Origin: Pogona vitticeps
Lineage: Eukaryota; Chordata; Lepidosauria; Squamata; Agamidae
Direction: 5' to 3'
Assembly (NCBI RefSeq): GCF_051106095.1
Contig: NC_135786.1
Span: 206,765,001-206,829,000 of the forward strand
DNA length: 64,000 nucleotides
Under the pieces are notes generated by a model, which had not been told where the DNA came from, searched no databases, and saw nothing but the letters and a program-made list of their open reading frames with translations. Made by a program: the position numbers and the translations under genes. This document shows, in pieces, positions 12,765 to 24,454 of the stretch (positions are counted from its first letter, which is position 1; every line of letters begins with the position of its first letter).

Positions 12765-12905
12765 AAATAGTTTTTATTCTCCCTGCTTTATCCTTACCAG
12801 AACCCTGTGAGGTAGGTCAGGCTGAGACACTGTGACTGGCCAAAGGTCACCGAGTGAGTTTCACAGTCCACAGTCTCAATGCAGAACTATAACTGTTATA
12901 CGTAC
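12765..12905 (-). mobile_element. MIR-like SINE fragment
   Basis: The tract containing CCTGTGAGGTAGGTCAGGCT and then GACTGGCCAAAGGTCACC is the reverse complement of the widely shared MIR/CORE-SINE body. It is diverged, as expected for an ancient copy. Confidence 0.55.
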
Positions 12906-13551
12906 TACACTTCTTAAGGGTAACAACTAGATAAGGCACACATTTTGGATGCTTGAAAGTGCTATACAAATGCCAAGTATAATTAAACTAAAAAATAGGT
13001 ACGTATTTTCTTTCTTCCTTTAAAACTTGAGCTGTCCTACATTCAAACTGAAGTACTGTGTACAGTACCATTAATAATGGTATTCCTAAACAGTTGAACA
13101 TAAACAATGGTGAACAATGCTTGGCTTACTAACCATGCAATCCTATATGTAAAGTATAGTCATCAGGTTCTATGGGGCATATTCAGTGAGCAAACTGGAA
13201 TTTTAGAAGGAAATTAAAATCCAGCAGATACTTCTGCCATCTGAGAAAACATGGGTGAGAATGTGGAATAAGTGCATAAGACGGAGATTTCTGCTGACAA
13301 TTACTGCTAAAGGAATAAGAATGTTTACATTTGAGTGGCCATGGTGGAGGAGGCAAAACATTGCATTAAAATTAATGGGCCAGCTGTTCTTCCCCAGGCT
13401 ACAGATAAGAGCACAGAAGATCAGCTGACTTTAGACCATTTGCTGATGTTTGCAGCTGAAACTGCCAACCTGGCAACTTACAGTAGACGTTTGTCGGTGT
13501 TCATGAACTGGTTGTAGAATACTACTATGTATCACAGCACAAACCCTAGGT

Positions 13552-13686
13552 TAGCGGTTTCCAATCTTGAGTCCCCAGATGTTATTGGACTAAAACTCGC
13601 CAAAGCCTTCACTAAAAGCTGTGCTTACCAGGATTTCTGGGAGTTGTAGTTAAATAACCTCTGAGGACCCAAGGTTGGGATCACTG
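13552..13686. mobile_element. hAT-type MITE, GGTTCCCAACCTTG family
   Basis: The ends are TAGCGGTTTCCAATCTTGAG and CCAAGGTTGGGATCACTG. The exact 8-bp duplication CCCTAGGT flanks both sides (13544-13551 and 13687-13694). The centre carries the hairpin-forming GGGAGTTGTAGTT motif. Siblings occur at 29416-29553 and 39148-39283. Confidence 0.82.
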
Positions 13687-13757
13687 CCCTAGGTGTTTAT
13701 ATGAAAACATGGAACATTGTGCAAAATGCTAACAGATACTGTAATTACAATGTCTAA

Positions 13758-13972
13758 TATAATCAGCTAGCTGGAGAGCTCAGTGGGAGGTTGGAACTCC
13801 ATTTCCCACTCTTGACACTCAGAAGGACAACCAGCTTGTGTAACCTTTAGCAAGCTGCACAGTCTGAGACTGCACCCTGAAGAAACAAGTGGTAAGCCAC
13901 TTCTGAGAACTCAAATACTGTACCAGGAAAGGGTTGCCATAAGTCAGAAGGGACTTGACAGCATGCAGTCAT
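13758..13972 (+). mobile_element. Squamate tRNA-type SINE
   Basis: The body shares the GCAAGCTGCACAGTC...GAAGAA segment with the copy at 24240-24410. It ends with AGGGTTGCCATAAGTCAGAA, the 3' motif common in squamate SINEs. Confidence 0.6.
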
Positions 13973-14033
13973 TATTTTTAATATAATAAGATAATTAGGT
14001 GGAAATATTAGGTATCTTGAATAGTATAGTTCT

Positions 14034-14076
14034 GTTGGTTGGTTGGTTGGTTGGTTGGTTGGTTGGTTGGTTGGTT
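14034..14076. repeat. (GGTT)n microsatellite
   Basis: About ten uninterrupted copies of GGTT, abutting a LINE tail on its right. The reverse strand gives a spurious NQPT-repeat peptide. Confidence 0.97.
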
Positions 14077-14200
14077 AATCTTAAATACCGCCCATTGGTA
14101 CGGTATGCACTCTCTGGACTGTTAACAGCTAACACATAAAAACACAAATAATACAGTACAATTATAAATATTGACAGTAAACAATACAATATGATAAACC
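14077..14200 (-). mobile_element. LINE 3' tail (L2/CR1-like)
   Basis: On the - strand it reads toward ...GGGCGGTATTTAAGATTAA and then the microsatellite, the usual 3' end of an abundant reptile LINE. Similar tails lie near 31.66, 35.45 and 39.69 kb. Confidence 0.45.
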
Positions 14201-15879
14201 CACCTAGCTGATTGAAACTGACTGGAATAAACATATTTAAACCATAGGACATCAAGTAACAAATGCTCAGTTTCTGGTGGTGACTTTCTTGACCTCCTTC
14301 ATACAATAATGAAGCAGATTTACAAATAAGTAATTCAGACCTGTTTTCATTCTGTACGCTAAAATCCATATTGCTAGTTAACCATGATTTCTTTGATTGA
14401 TTTGCCTTGAATTTGGAGTGTGGGATATCGCAACAAATTATATTTAATGAAATAGATTTTTCTTTCTTTGTGCTCATGCTGCCTGAACCAGTTACAGCAA
14501 ATAGATACTTTGGTTTAAAAACATCCCATCAACAGTGGGTGTTTCAACTCTTGCATATATATCCTGTTGGTCTCCATTTGTTCTTAACCATTCCTTTCCA
14601 ACTCTGTATAGAGTGTAGCATGCATGGCAGGAGTTCTAGTATGAGACTATAAAATTTTCATTTTCTTAGAATTTTTCTATTTATGCACTTCACACTTGTT
14701 CGGCACAAAAGTTATAAACTGGAGCTACAGGAATCACCTTGTGAATGTGCTCTTAATATGTTTTTAGAAAATAATTACTGATGCACATCTGGGAGTGACT
14801 TTGACCAAGCAGAAATAAATTTGCATTGGACTGAATTGCATGACTGTGTGGGAGTAACCCCATTCAACTAAGCTGAACTTATTTCCCAATAAACATGGAT
14901 AGGAGCTAGCTGTGAAAATGTGACCCGTTTATAATGGGATGTGTCACAGTAAGAAAGGCATATAGTCCAGAAAGGATAAGGATGCATTTGATTAGATAAA
15001 TTGCTTAAACATTTTTTCCTACCAATTAGTTGCCCTACATTAATGAAGCAATATTTGTTATTATTATAGTTTAACTGAAAGTAGTTTCAGAAACTGTAAG
15101 TAGGAGGTAATATTGGAAGAGACAGTCCTTCAATGAAGAAGACAATGCATGTCTTCTCTTAAATAGTGCGGAATCTAGTCCAGGGAAACATTTTTACATG
15201 CCTGTGTTCAAGGTGGGACAAAGCTTGTCTTTGTAGTTAGTAGTTTGGTATAAAGAAGTGTGGCATAAAGTAGTTTGGTATAAAGTAGTTCAGGCTATGC
15301 TCTCATTCTGGAAATACCCTACTATTCTTATCAAGATAGGTTTCTATGAATATTTATTGTTACCTAATCATAAGAGAGAGTCAAATAAGCAGTTACAAGC
15401 AATTATCGTTAATTAATAATTCTGATACTAAAATTAGAAATACTTTAATTTCTCAGATGTATTTTACCTACACTAATAATTTTAGATACCATTACATTTA
15501 TGTTTCAGAAACAACAGGGTATTAAGGAACTTATTAGTCATTAAAGAATCAGAAGACTCTATGGGGTTTTCTTGTTTTTTTTTTCTTTTTTTCTTTTTTC
15601 TTTGGCTACAAAAGACGAACAGGCTAATCCAGCCTCTCTTTTGGCAATGTATATTTCATTCACTACTTTGTTCAGAGAAGAACTACGCAGAAGGTCCTCT
15701 CAGAATTAACAGTAGGACAAGTAAGTTACCCAAAGCTTATTACATGGCAGGAGGAGGAGGCTTGTAGAAACAAACGCTGAAGAGTTATGTTAACTTTCTC
15801 AGGGCGCTGGCGTTGCTTATTGCGGCCCTACCAGTACAGAATCAGATACACCTAAAGTTACTGCTTCCACACTTCTTTT
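14201..15879. other. Intergenic upstream of ZBTB10
   Basis: No gene seen. A diverged copy of the interspersed family noted at 7.1 kb lies near 14816-14925. Near-tandem TAGTTTGGTATAAAG motifs occur at 15240-15290 and a T-rich tract at 15570-15602. Confidence 0.4.
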
Positions 15880-17585
15880 TTAAAATTTAATTTAACTGGA
15901 GCGATGTGTTCAACGAGTTTTTGCAGCGCTCGCAACTTTGGGCGAGATGCGAGCTTCGGACTTTTCCCGGAGCGATCTTCGCTCTCCCCGCAACTTGTTT
16001 AGCAACCTCCGGGTAGCCTTTTTTTTTTTTTTTTTTAAGGTCCCCGGAGAATAAACTTCGGTTCAGAAAGCTACGCAAGTAGCGACATGCCCGACGCCGG
16101 ACTGTTAGCTGCTAATGAGGCAACTGCCGTGTGTCAACAGAACAAGCCTGTTCGGCGCAGCAGCAGCAGCAGCACGTGCGTGACCTCTATATTTAAATTC
16201 CCCATTTCACAATCGGAGTAATAAAAGCACTCGGGGCAGTACATTTTCCCTGTAATTACTGGGGCCTGGCACGGCGCGGCTCATAAGCGGAGGCGGGCAG
16301 CGCTTCGCCCCCGTAGCCCCCAGGCAGACTTTCTACAGACGTATTATATTTATATATGGATATCCACCCAGAGCACCGCTGTAGGAGGCAACCCTAGAGC
16401 GGCAGCCGCTTTGCGTGTGTGAGGGAGATTTTGTGTGGACCGGGTTAATATGGGCAGTGTAGTTCAAGGACACAACAAGGCTCTGTTTCCCCCCCCACAC
16501 ACACACAAACACACACGGGCGATGGACGAAGGAGCCACGTGGTGTGCTCTGAGGGGAAGGCGATTAGCCCCGTCTGTTGTGTGCTGTGTGTGCGCGCGTG
16601 TCGAGGGAAGAGGGTGGTTTGTTGTCAGGACTTTGCGTGGCATGTGTATGTCCGGAAGATATGTAACCGTTCAGGGCGCGAGTGCCAGCGCCGTTGTACC
16701 ATTCAAGGTTTCGGTTTCCTGAGGGACGGTTGTCAGAGGGTGTGGTGCCTGGGAGGGAGGAAGGCAGTCTTGGGGAAGAGAGAGACTCAAGATGTCCACT
16801 TCTTAAGGCTCACTGGGGTGATGATGATGATGTCAAAGGGGTGGGGAGCGCCTGGGCGCTGCTGCTGCTGCGGCCGCCTCAGGAGGGTGGAGAGCCCGTG
16901 CTCCTTAATGAGGGGCGGGGAGAATCGCGTCGTGGCTCTGGGGAGGAAAAGGAGGAGTTGGGGGGGCGCCAGTGAAGGGCAACATCCGCGTACACAAACT
17001 CCTGCCAAGTCGTGGCGAGGGGAGGGGAAGGGAAGCCGCGCAGCCCAATGGCCGCGCGTGACGCGAGCGCGCACTAAAACCTGACACTGGCCAGCTGTTC
17101 GGGCTCCTCCTCGCCCCCTCCTTTTTCCCCTCTCACTCCCCCTTCCCTCCCTTCCCCCGCGGCGTCGGCGGCTGCTGCTGCCGCCGCCCCAGTGCATTGT
17201 GGGCGCAGTCCGTTGTTCATTTGCCATTCGACCTGGGCCGGGGCCTGGTGGGGCGGAAGGGCTGCTGGCTGAGCCGGATCTATTGTGGGGGAGCGCTCGA
17301 GGAAGGAGGCGGCCGACACAACCGAGGACGGGAATAAGATTTTCTACTCCTTCCCCCCCCCCTTTCTTTCCTTTTTTAATTTAATTTCGGGGAAGGCCGG
17401 CTGACGGAGTGACTGACGGAGTGACTGAAACTGCCTGGCAAAGCGTGTGGGTTGGTTTTTCCTGCCTCCACCTTTACCCGTCATAGCGGTCGGTTAGAGG
17501 AGGGGGGAAGGGGACAGTTGGGCGCGAGAGAGGAAGGGGGGGAGGGAGTCAGGCGGGCGGGGGGCGCGCGCGCGCTCGCCCCGCC
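15880..17585 (+). promoter_or_regulatory. ZBTB10: CpG island, ZBTB10 promoter and 5' UTR
   Basis: Base composition changes abruptly from AT-rich to GC- and CpG-rich near 15.9 kb and stays so through exon 1 to about 18.7 kb. GC-box-like runs, a CRE-like TGACGCGA near 17059 and a STAF/ZNF143-type site at 17193 are present. The transcription start cannot be fixed from sequence but is probably in the last 0.5 kb. Open frames in this interval are random consequences of low stop frequency. An island of this size often also drives an upstream antisense RNA, which I cannot test. Confidence 0.7.
17193..17203 (-). promoter_or_regulatory. STAF/ZNF143-type site
   Basis: TGCATTGTGGG on the + strand is the reverse of the CCCACAATGCA core of ZNF143 binding sites. 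Such sites are typically found close to start sites of CpG-island promoters. It lies 390 bp upstream of the ZBTB10 ATG. Confidence 0.45.
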
Positions 17586-18593
17586 ATGTTCGCCGAGATG
17601 AACCGCAGGACCTTGGCGTTCCGGGGGGGCGGCCTGGTCAGCGCCACCGCCGCAATAGGGGGAGGAGGAGGAGGGGGTGGCGGGGGCCCCGGCCCGACGG
17701 CTAACGGCAACAGCGGGGGTGGCGGTAGCGGCAGCGGTCCGGGCGAGGCCTGGGGCCGCCAGGAGGCCGAGCAGCTGAACGGCCAGCGGGTGGAGGAGGA
17801 AGTGGAGCTGGAGACGGTAGAGCTCGAGGTGGCCGAGCTGGAGGCGACGGACTCTGCCGGGAAGGAGCTGTTACTTCTGCCCACTACTCAGGCGGAGTCG
17901 GTGGGTCCTTCGGCGGTCGCTGTTGCCGCGGCGGCGGGTCCTATGTTTGCCGAGAGGAACCGTCGGACCCTGGCCTTCCGTGGTTGGGGCTCGGCGGCCG
18001 CAAACAATGGCTGCGAAGTGGCGGGGGCGGCCTGGCCGAGGCGGCCGTTGAACGGGCGGGGTGGGGGCGGCGGCGGCGAGGAGGAGGAGCTGGAGCTCTT
18101 GCTGGCGGGGAAGGAGTTGGTGCAGGACGGGGGCTCCCTGAGCGACAGCAGCGACGACGAGGAGGACGGCGAGGGGGGCAGCCTGGGCGATGGCAGCGGC
18201 GCCGAGGGCGGCAGCTGCAGCAGCAGCAGGCGGTCTGGGGGGGACGAGGCGGAGGTCAACAGCGTGGGCGCGGGGGAGGGGGAGACCATCCAACACTTTC
18301 CGCTGGCGGCCCGGCCCAAGTCTCTCCTGCAGAAGCTGCACGTCTCCTTCCAGAGCTCCTGGCTCAAGGAGTTCCCGTGGCTACAATATTGCCAGCAAAC
18401 CGGGTTAGTGTCTTGCGCTTGGTGCTCGGCCGCCTCGACGACCGCCTCGGCGGACGGTGGCAGCGGCAACAGCCACAGCGGGGGCGGACACGACGAGCTT
18501 TGCAAGGGTACGCGCAACTACAAACGCGCCTTGTTCCTCAGGCACCATCTCTCCGCCGAGCACCGACTCAACGAGCCTGTCACTGCTGAGCAG
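17586..18593 (+). CDS. ZBTB10: ZBTB10 exon 1 (residues 1-336)
   Basis: First coding exon of the BTB zinc-finger transcription repressor ZBTB10, a nuclear protein that binds GC-rich DNA and is known in mammals to repress SP-factor targets. The ATG has a purine at -3, and the opening [16 protein letters not shown] matches the mammalian N-terminus closely, which fixes the start. Next come a polyglycine run, acidic segments and a second copy of the opening motif ([15 protein letters not shown], from residue 119). Then [13 protein letters not shown] and [20 protein letters not shown] lead to a zinc-finger-like module at about 245-328 ([16 protein letters not shown]277-x2-C280, [17 protein letters not shown]). 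The exon ends in frame at CAG|GTCAGT, phase 0. It is very GC-rich, with G-quadruplex-prone runs. The frame stays open past the donor to 18794, which is read-through into the intron and not coding. Confidence 0.95.
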
Positions 18594-19779
18594 GTCAGTG
18601 GATTCGGGGCAGCGATGGTCGGCGGGGAGGGGGAAGGGGGCGGGGAAACAGGCGAGGCGGGTGCTGCGCCCCCTCCCTCGGGAAGCTATTTGCCAGGCAG
18701 GGTGCCCACGTGTGCGAGCTGCTTTAAATGGATTCTTCCATTGCCTGGGTTTGAGGGCACATTATGCTCCCAGTTCACCTTCTGTCTCGAGTAAGCAGAT
18801 TATTGTGCCTTCTGCTTTCTGGCTGACTTGTCGGATAGTTTTGTCTAGAGGCTTTATTCAGGGGCCAAGCAACCTTTTAACAATCTGAACTTGTATAACC
18901 ATTGCCTTGTACTATCCTTGTTGCCCCGATAGCAGTTCCCCCTTTTAACTCATCTGTTATTGTATAAAAGTTAGGGAAGCTATAAGAAAAATTATCCAGA
19001 CGCATAATTTGCAATCCATCATGAAGACATCTATACTAGTTTATACTTACTGGCTGGCACTTGAATCCTGATAGGTACATTAGTATGATAGTGATGTCAT
19101 TCATATGCATGACATACTGACACAGGTCAGCGTATGCTAGGAAGACATAGACAGCTAGAAAAGAAATATTTAAAACAGTGCTGAAGTAAAGTTCTTGGGG
19201 ATGTCAACATGAATAATCTTCAACATTTTCTTAGTGCTTGCTGGAGTTGCTTTCAATGCCTTTTTTGCAGTCGCTATGGGTGGGTGAAGGGATTATAGCT
19301 AAACTGTTCGTTTTCTGAACATGTATATGTTTCTAGTTTTACATAAATTAAATTGTTTTACACTAAAGCTTGGGAAGGTTCCGTAGTCTAAAACATAGCT
19401 TGACAAATTCTTGTGTTATCAGGAGTTGTAAGTTGCGGCTTTTGTGTGGTGTGTGGGTTTTTCTGATTGCAGTTAACAGTTTATTAAGCACTCTAATCAG
19501 CAGCACCTCAGACATAAAGATGATAGTAAAACTAGTTACTGTACATGTTTCACTTCCACATTAGAAAACCTGAATATGTATGATTAAATTTCTGCCTATT
19601 TTATTCTGTTGGTTTTTTGGGGGGGGGGCTGAATAAAATTGTGTGGCTGAACTTGTTTTATTTCAGAGAACTGAAGGCTAATATTTTTAACTTTATATCA
19701 GCCGTTTGTAGTATGTTAAGTTTAGAGAGGGCCACCCAGAGGGTGTTACCCAGTTCAGGAGTTCTAAGATGATGATGAT

Positions 19780-20028
19780 TACCGTGTTTCCCCGAAAATA
19801 AGACAGTGTCTTACATTACTTTTTGCTCCAAAAAACGCATTAGGGCTTATTTTCACTGGATGTTTTATTTTACAGTCATGTCATCTTCTGGTTGCTGCAC
19901 AATGGTGGAGGGCGGGGTTTCACTTAACTAGGATTTATTTTTGGGGTAGGGCTTATATTAAGGGCATCCTGAAAAATCATACTAGGGCTTATTTTCAGGT
20001 TAAGTCTTATTTTCAACGAAACAGGGTA
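19780..20028. mobile_element. MITE with GTTTCCCCGAAAATAAGAC ends
   Basis: Left end ACCGTGTTTCCCCGAAAATA and right end reading AGTCTTATTTTCAACGAAAC then AGGGT, flanked by T and A, consistent with a TA target. The interior has repeated GGGCTTATTTT motifs. It is a non-autonomous DNA transposon. A second copy at 61425-63084 is split by later insertions. Confidence 0.75.
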
Positions 20029-20564
20029 GATGTTAAAGTGACTTAAGTGGAAGTTTATGATTATATTTGATGCAGCCAGGGATGCATACTCAAAGCTTGG
20101 TCTACACTGAACCTTGTTGTCTAGAATGGACATTGACTGATTTGGCCTAGAGCTACCCAAGGAAATTCAGTGTGGGGATGTGAGCTTCTGTGTCCATATC
20201 TAGCCCTCTGCCCTAGTGGACAGCTGCTTCTTGTTATAAATCTGTCCCAGAATTAGGAGAATGTACCACTTCAATGCATAATGCAGAACATGGGCACTCT
20301 TGACAAACTTCCTTCATGCTCCCATACCTGTCCCTCCAGCGCATAGGGAGACATGAGCTCAAGCTGGATAGAAATAAAATGGTTTAATAAAATATAAAAT
20401 ATAAAAAGGAGATGTGTTTCTATTGAATAATAATAATGATTATAATGATAATAATAATATGGATCTCAAATACGAGTATAAGTGTATTGCCCTTACAGTT
20501 AACCTGTAAGCTGAATCATTTGCTTCTTCCAGAAATGTTGAGTTGAAAAGGGTATTTTCATGTT

Positions 20565-20725
20565 TCTCTGTGCTGTCATGTCACTATTGACTTATGGCAG
20601 GGTTTTTGAGTTAATTTGAGATGTTCAAGGAGCAGTTTACTTTTGCTACTTCTTAGTGGTTTTTCGTGACCAATTGGGGTTTGAACCAACACCTGCTATG
20701 TTGGATTCCAGTATCTTGTTCAGTA
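20565..20725 (-). mobile_element. Squamate tRNA-type SINE
   Basis: The + strand shows GTCACTATTGACTTATGGCA near one end and a reversed B-box-like GGGGTTTGAACC near the other. This is the reverse complement of the SINE type seen at 13.8 and 32.6 kb. Confidence 0.5.
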
Positions 20726-23700
20726 CATAACTGGCTGTTTTTCATGAGACTAAAGATTAGGTCCAGTAATTTGTCAGGTATCAGCATTTACATTCTATCT
20801 ACTGTACATAGGCATTTCATTTTCACTTGATGAAACAGCCCTAATATTAGATTGTATTTTAATAAGTTGAGCCATGAATATTTTACTGGCTTGCTGGTTT
20901 GTTTTGTGATGGTGAGTCTAGACTAAGCCAAGGTGAGGCAGGAAGCAGTGACACTGGGAAGAAGACCAAAGTATCCAGTTCACAAGCTGTTGTGTTCCCA
21001 TTATTAACTTCACAAACCATCAAAGGTGATCATCTTGAAAGACCTTATGTAGGAATATGTTAAAGCCGTTCACTCAATAATAAAAAAGGAAGGCATGTAA
21101 ATGGGCATGGTGTGAAAGATGTGTTTGTTTCAAGAATAAAACAATAAACAGTGATCTGTTTCATTATAAACATCAATTAATAGACTGATTTGCACCACTG
21201 TGTGGGAAATAGACCAAGAACTTGATTTATGTCATTTCTTTTCATATTTTAAACAATACACCTAAATTACTCTGATTTAAAATCAATCTACCTGCAGCAC
21301 CCCTCCTGTGGATTCACTGACTGTTGTGTTTATCCTTCCTATTTCTTTGCTCAAAACAGCCAGTTTTGAGCTCATTAGGTGGTGCTACCCTTTACCAGAA
21401 TATGCCTGTATCTTCTAGCCGGGGCCAGCCTGAGCTTTGGGGAGGAAGGATGCTAAAGAGCAGGCAGAAATTATAGGTACTAGATAGTTACTAGAAAAGA
21501 CAGGGTGTCTCATTCAGCTACCTTAGTTGGATAAGGTAATTAAAGTGACTGTCCATTCCCCCCTACAACTCTAGGCTAAAAAAAAACACCCCTATTTAAG
21601 CAGAGCACAATCTAAGCTTCAGGCAGGAGAGGAGGAAACTTTCATTGAATTTGTGCTGTCCTTGGAGGTGGTTTGCCTTGTAAGTTCAGTCTGTTTTCTG
21701 ATGCAGTTTTGCACACTGTGGAGGAAGATTATAGCAGCCACAGATCTTACTGAGAGTTCTGTGGTGGCTACGCAAGTTTTAACAATAGCACAGCATGTTA
21801 ATGCTGCATTTAATAGAAGTGTTTTCCATGCTGGAATAATGTTTTTCTACCAAAAAACATTACTATGCTTTTGGGAGGATAGTAACTTGAAATATCCTGC
21901 CTATTTGAGGTTGCTTTTCTGAACTGTGTATATTTTAAGTCTTTTATTATAAAACTTTCACCTATGATTTACCATTGGCAGTGTTCATTTAAGAATGAAA
22001 TCACTAAACTTTAAAAAAGTTTAATAATTTGACTAGTTTAATCATTTGAATGTTGCAGTCTTAGTAAAACAGTATTTCACACAAGCTGTGTCCCCAAGCA
22101 TTAAGATTCAGATAGTTGGAGATGCTAACCTAACAATATGTTTTCACAGCACTCCCTTGAGGTGTAGATATGTGAGGCTTTAGTATTTTCAAATTGTACT
22201 TTACAAAAATGTAACAATTTTATGGAAATGCATCTTAACTTCATTGGTGTGTTCTTATTTGTTTCTAAATGGCATCCCTATAGTTACCTCAAGTGATGCT
22301 TACCAGAACCGTCTCCTACATTTCATCTTTCTCTTTTTGCTTCCTATGTATATGTATATAGTGATTTTGAAAAATGTTTTGTAGATAATGCCTGGATAAT
22401 CAAATAGATATTTTACCTGAAAAGAAAGAAGCAATATCTCATTTTTTCTTTTATTCCATATGTAATTATGTGAAATGCTGCTTTTGTTTAAAGTCTTTTA
22501 GTGTTATACTCTTATTCAGAGTAATAATATGGAGTATAAAGGATATATATCATTTTAAACAGATACAAGAAGCTGTTTTCACTCTTCAGTTTAAGGGCTT
22601 GCTAGAATAGATGAGGATGTTAGCCTCTAGTCTCATGGGCTTATCTGAATTAAATCGTTCAGCTAATAAAAATCCCACTATTTGTACATATTATATTTCA
22701 AAGATATTTGAAAGAAGAAACTTGGTAGCACCTCTACATATCAGTGGTGTATATTTCTTTGCAGAATGTATGGATTGTGCTTGGTTTTTTACTCTTGTTA
22801 TCTGCTTATAGATACAGTCTTGGCATAGCAGCTCAAATGCCGTGTTTAGAGTGTACTGCATTGACAAAAATGCCCATTAAGAAGTTAAAGGACATTGTTG
22901 AAAAAACAAAAATATGGTTTTGGATTATATTTAAAGTTATAGAGATTGTGGCAATAAACGATGTGAAAGTATATGGCACACTAGTGCCTGGTTGTGTAAG
23001 TTTTGTGCTTATGCAGGAAAACCTAATTTAGAAAATAAATCACTCTCAGTGAAACGGGTGATATTTGCAACTTCTGAAGTTAATAACTAGTTTTTGCTCA
23101 GAGATGTAATATGTCAGTTTCAGTGTATAGGCTTAGATACCATTTGTTTGGAAGCATGAGCGAGCGCCTAAGTGTGAATTCCATAGTGGCAATTACTTAT
23201 TGATATCCAGAAATTCTTTTGAATTAATTTTTTTACTTTCATTCAATAGCAGAAAAGTAGGCTTCCCCACCAACCGCCTTTGTTTTGTTACAGTTTAGAA
23301 TAAGACTTCAGTCCTATGTGCATCTTGAGTAAACTCGGGGAAACACAACTGTAGTCTGATTTGCTAATGAGTGAACATGCACCAGATAGGGCTGCACCAT
23401 TGATATTCACACTTAAGATGTGCCCAATGAGTTAAGTCTGTTTTTATTTTAGAAACCATTCTTTGTTCAGTATTGCAAATCACTGCTAATGTCTGTCTCT
23501 TGAGGAAGAACAGACAGATTGAAGTTCAAAAACATTTGTGGAATTATTGAAAAGCATGAGAAGCTGTGGCCATTAATCCCACATGTTAGTGGTTAGAAAG
23601 TGAATGGAAGAAGCATAGCATACTGAAACCCTTTATTTGTATTGTGTTAATGCTTTTTCTTTTTTTTAAATTGATTTCTTTACTTGAAAATGGCAAATAC

Positions 23701-23742
23701 CTCTGAAAAGATGTTCTTGTCGGGTGGATAGATGTGTAGCTC

Positions 23743-24183
23743 TAGATTTTTCCATGTATAAGACACTCCCACTTTTCTAACCCCAAATTAAGAAATCAAT
23801 ATTTTAAACATAAAACAGAAGACATTTTTATTTAGTAATTAGGTAATATTTACATACCAGTACTGCCCCTGTTGCATCTGAGCACTGCCTACAGGCTCCA
23901 CCTACAACAATATGTGTTCCAATTGGTTTGTTCAACATCAGCTGATGTCAGTTACATAAGGCTTGTCACTGGACGAAGCTAAGTCTCCTGACTGGAGGAA
24001 GCTAAGACTGATTGGAGGTAGCTAAGCCTTGTGACTGAAGGAAGCCCGTTTGCAGAGGCAAGGTATGGACAGTTTTACAAGTGTGCGTTTCTCTCCTCGA
24101 CTTACTTCCATGTATAAGAGGACTCTCAATTTTTAGTCTAAAGATTTTAGACAAAAATATCGTCTTATACACGGAAAAATACA
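23743..24183. mobile_element. MITE with TTTTTCCATGTATAAGAC ends
   Basis: Left end TTTTTCCATGTATAAGACAC and right end GTCTTATACACGGAAAAAT form an inverted pair. Both inner borders also carry shared motifs, CTAACCCCAAATTAAGAAAT on the left and AGATTTTAGACAAAA on the right. A larger sibling lies at 37569-38106. Confidence 0.75.
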
Positions 24184-24239
24184 TTAATAGTAGATGTACA
24201 TACTAAATCACAGGCCCATGTAAAATTGATTGAATTAAA

Positions 24240-24410
24240 ATGATTACTGTAGCTGGCTGAATAGCTGATTGAGTTGGATACCTGGCTGCAGAGCTAAAGG
24301 TCAGGAGTTTGATTGTCAACTGTGCCTCCTAGGAGAAGAGCCAGTCTGTGTAGCCTTGTGCAAGTTGCACAGTCCCAAGTGCCGCTAGAAGAAGGGAATG
24401 GTAAGTCATG
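24240..24410 (+). mobile_element. Squamate tRNA-type SINE
   Basis: Starts near AGCTGGCTGAATAGCTGATT, has a B-box-like GGAGTTTGATTGTC, and shares GCAAGTTGCACAGTC and the GAAGAAGGGAATGGTAAG end with related SINEs. It directly precedes the CR1 copy. Confidence 0.6.
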
Positions 24411-24454
24411 CCTGAATGCACTGTTCTCAGAAAACCCTAAAGGTCACCATACAA

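Noticed and set aside
13995-14477. 160-codon antisense frame ending in NQPT repeats
   Set aside because: It crosses the GGTT microsatellite and a LINE tail, and the rest has no recognisable domain.
16435-17384. Several long overlapping open frames in the CpG island
   Set aside because: High GC content makes stops rare. The frames conflict on both strands, show no motif, and lie where the promoter and 5' UTR are expected.
17871-18589. Long antisense and alternative frames across ZBTB10 exon 1
   Set aside because: They are shadows of the GC-rich coding exon; the sense frame alone matches the ZBTB10 protein.
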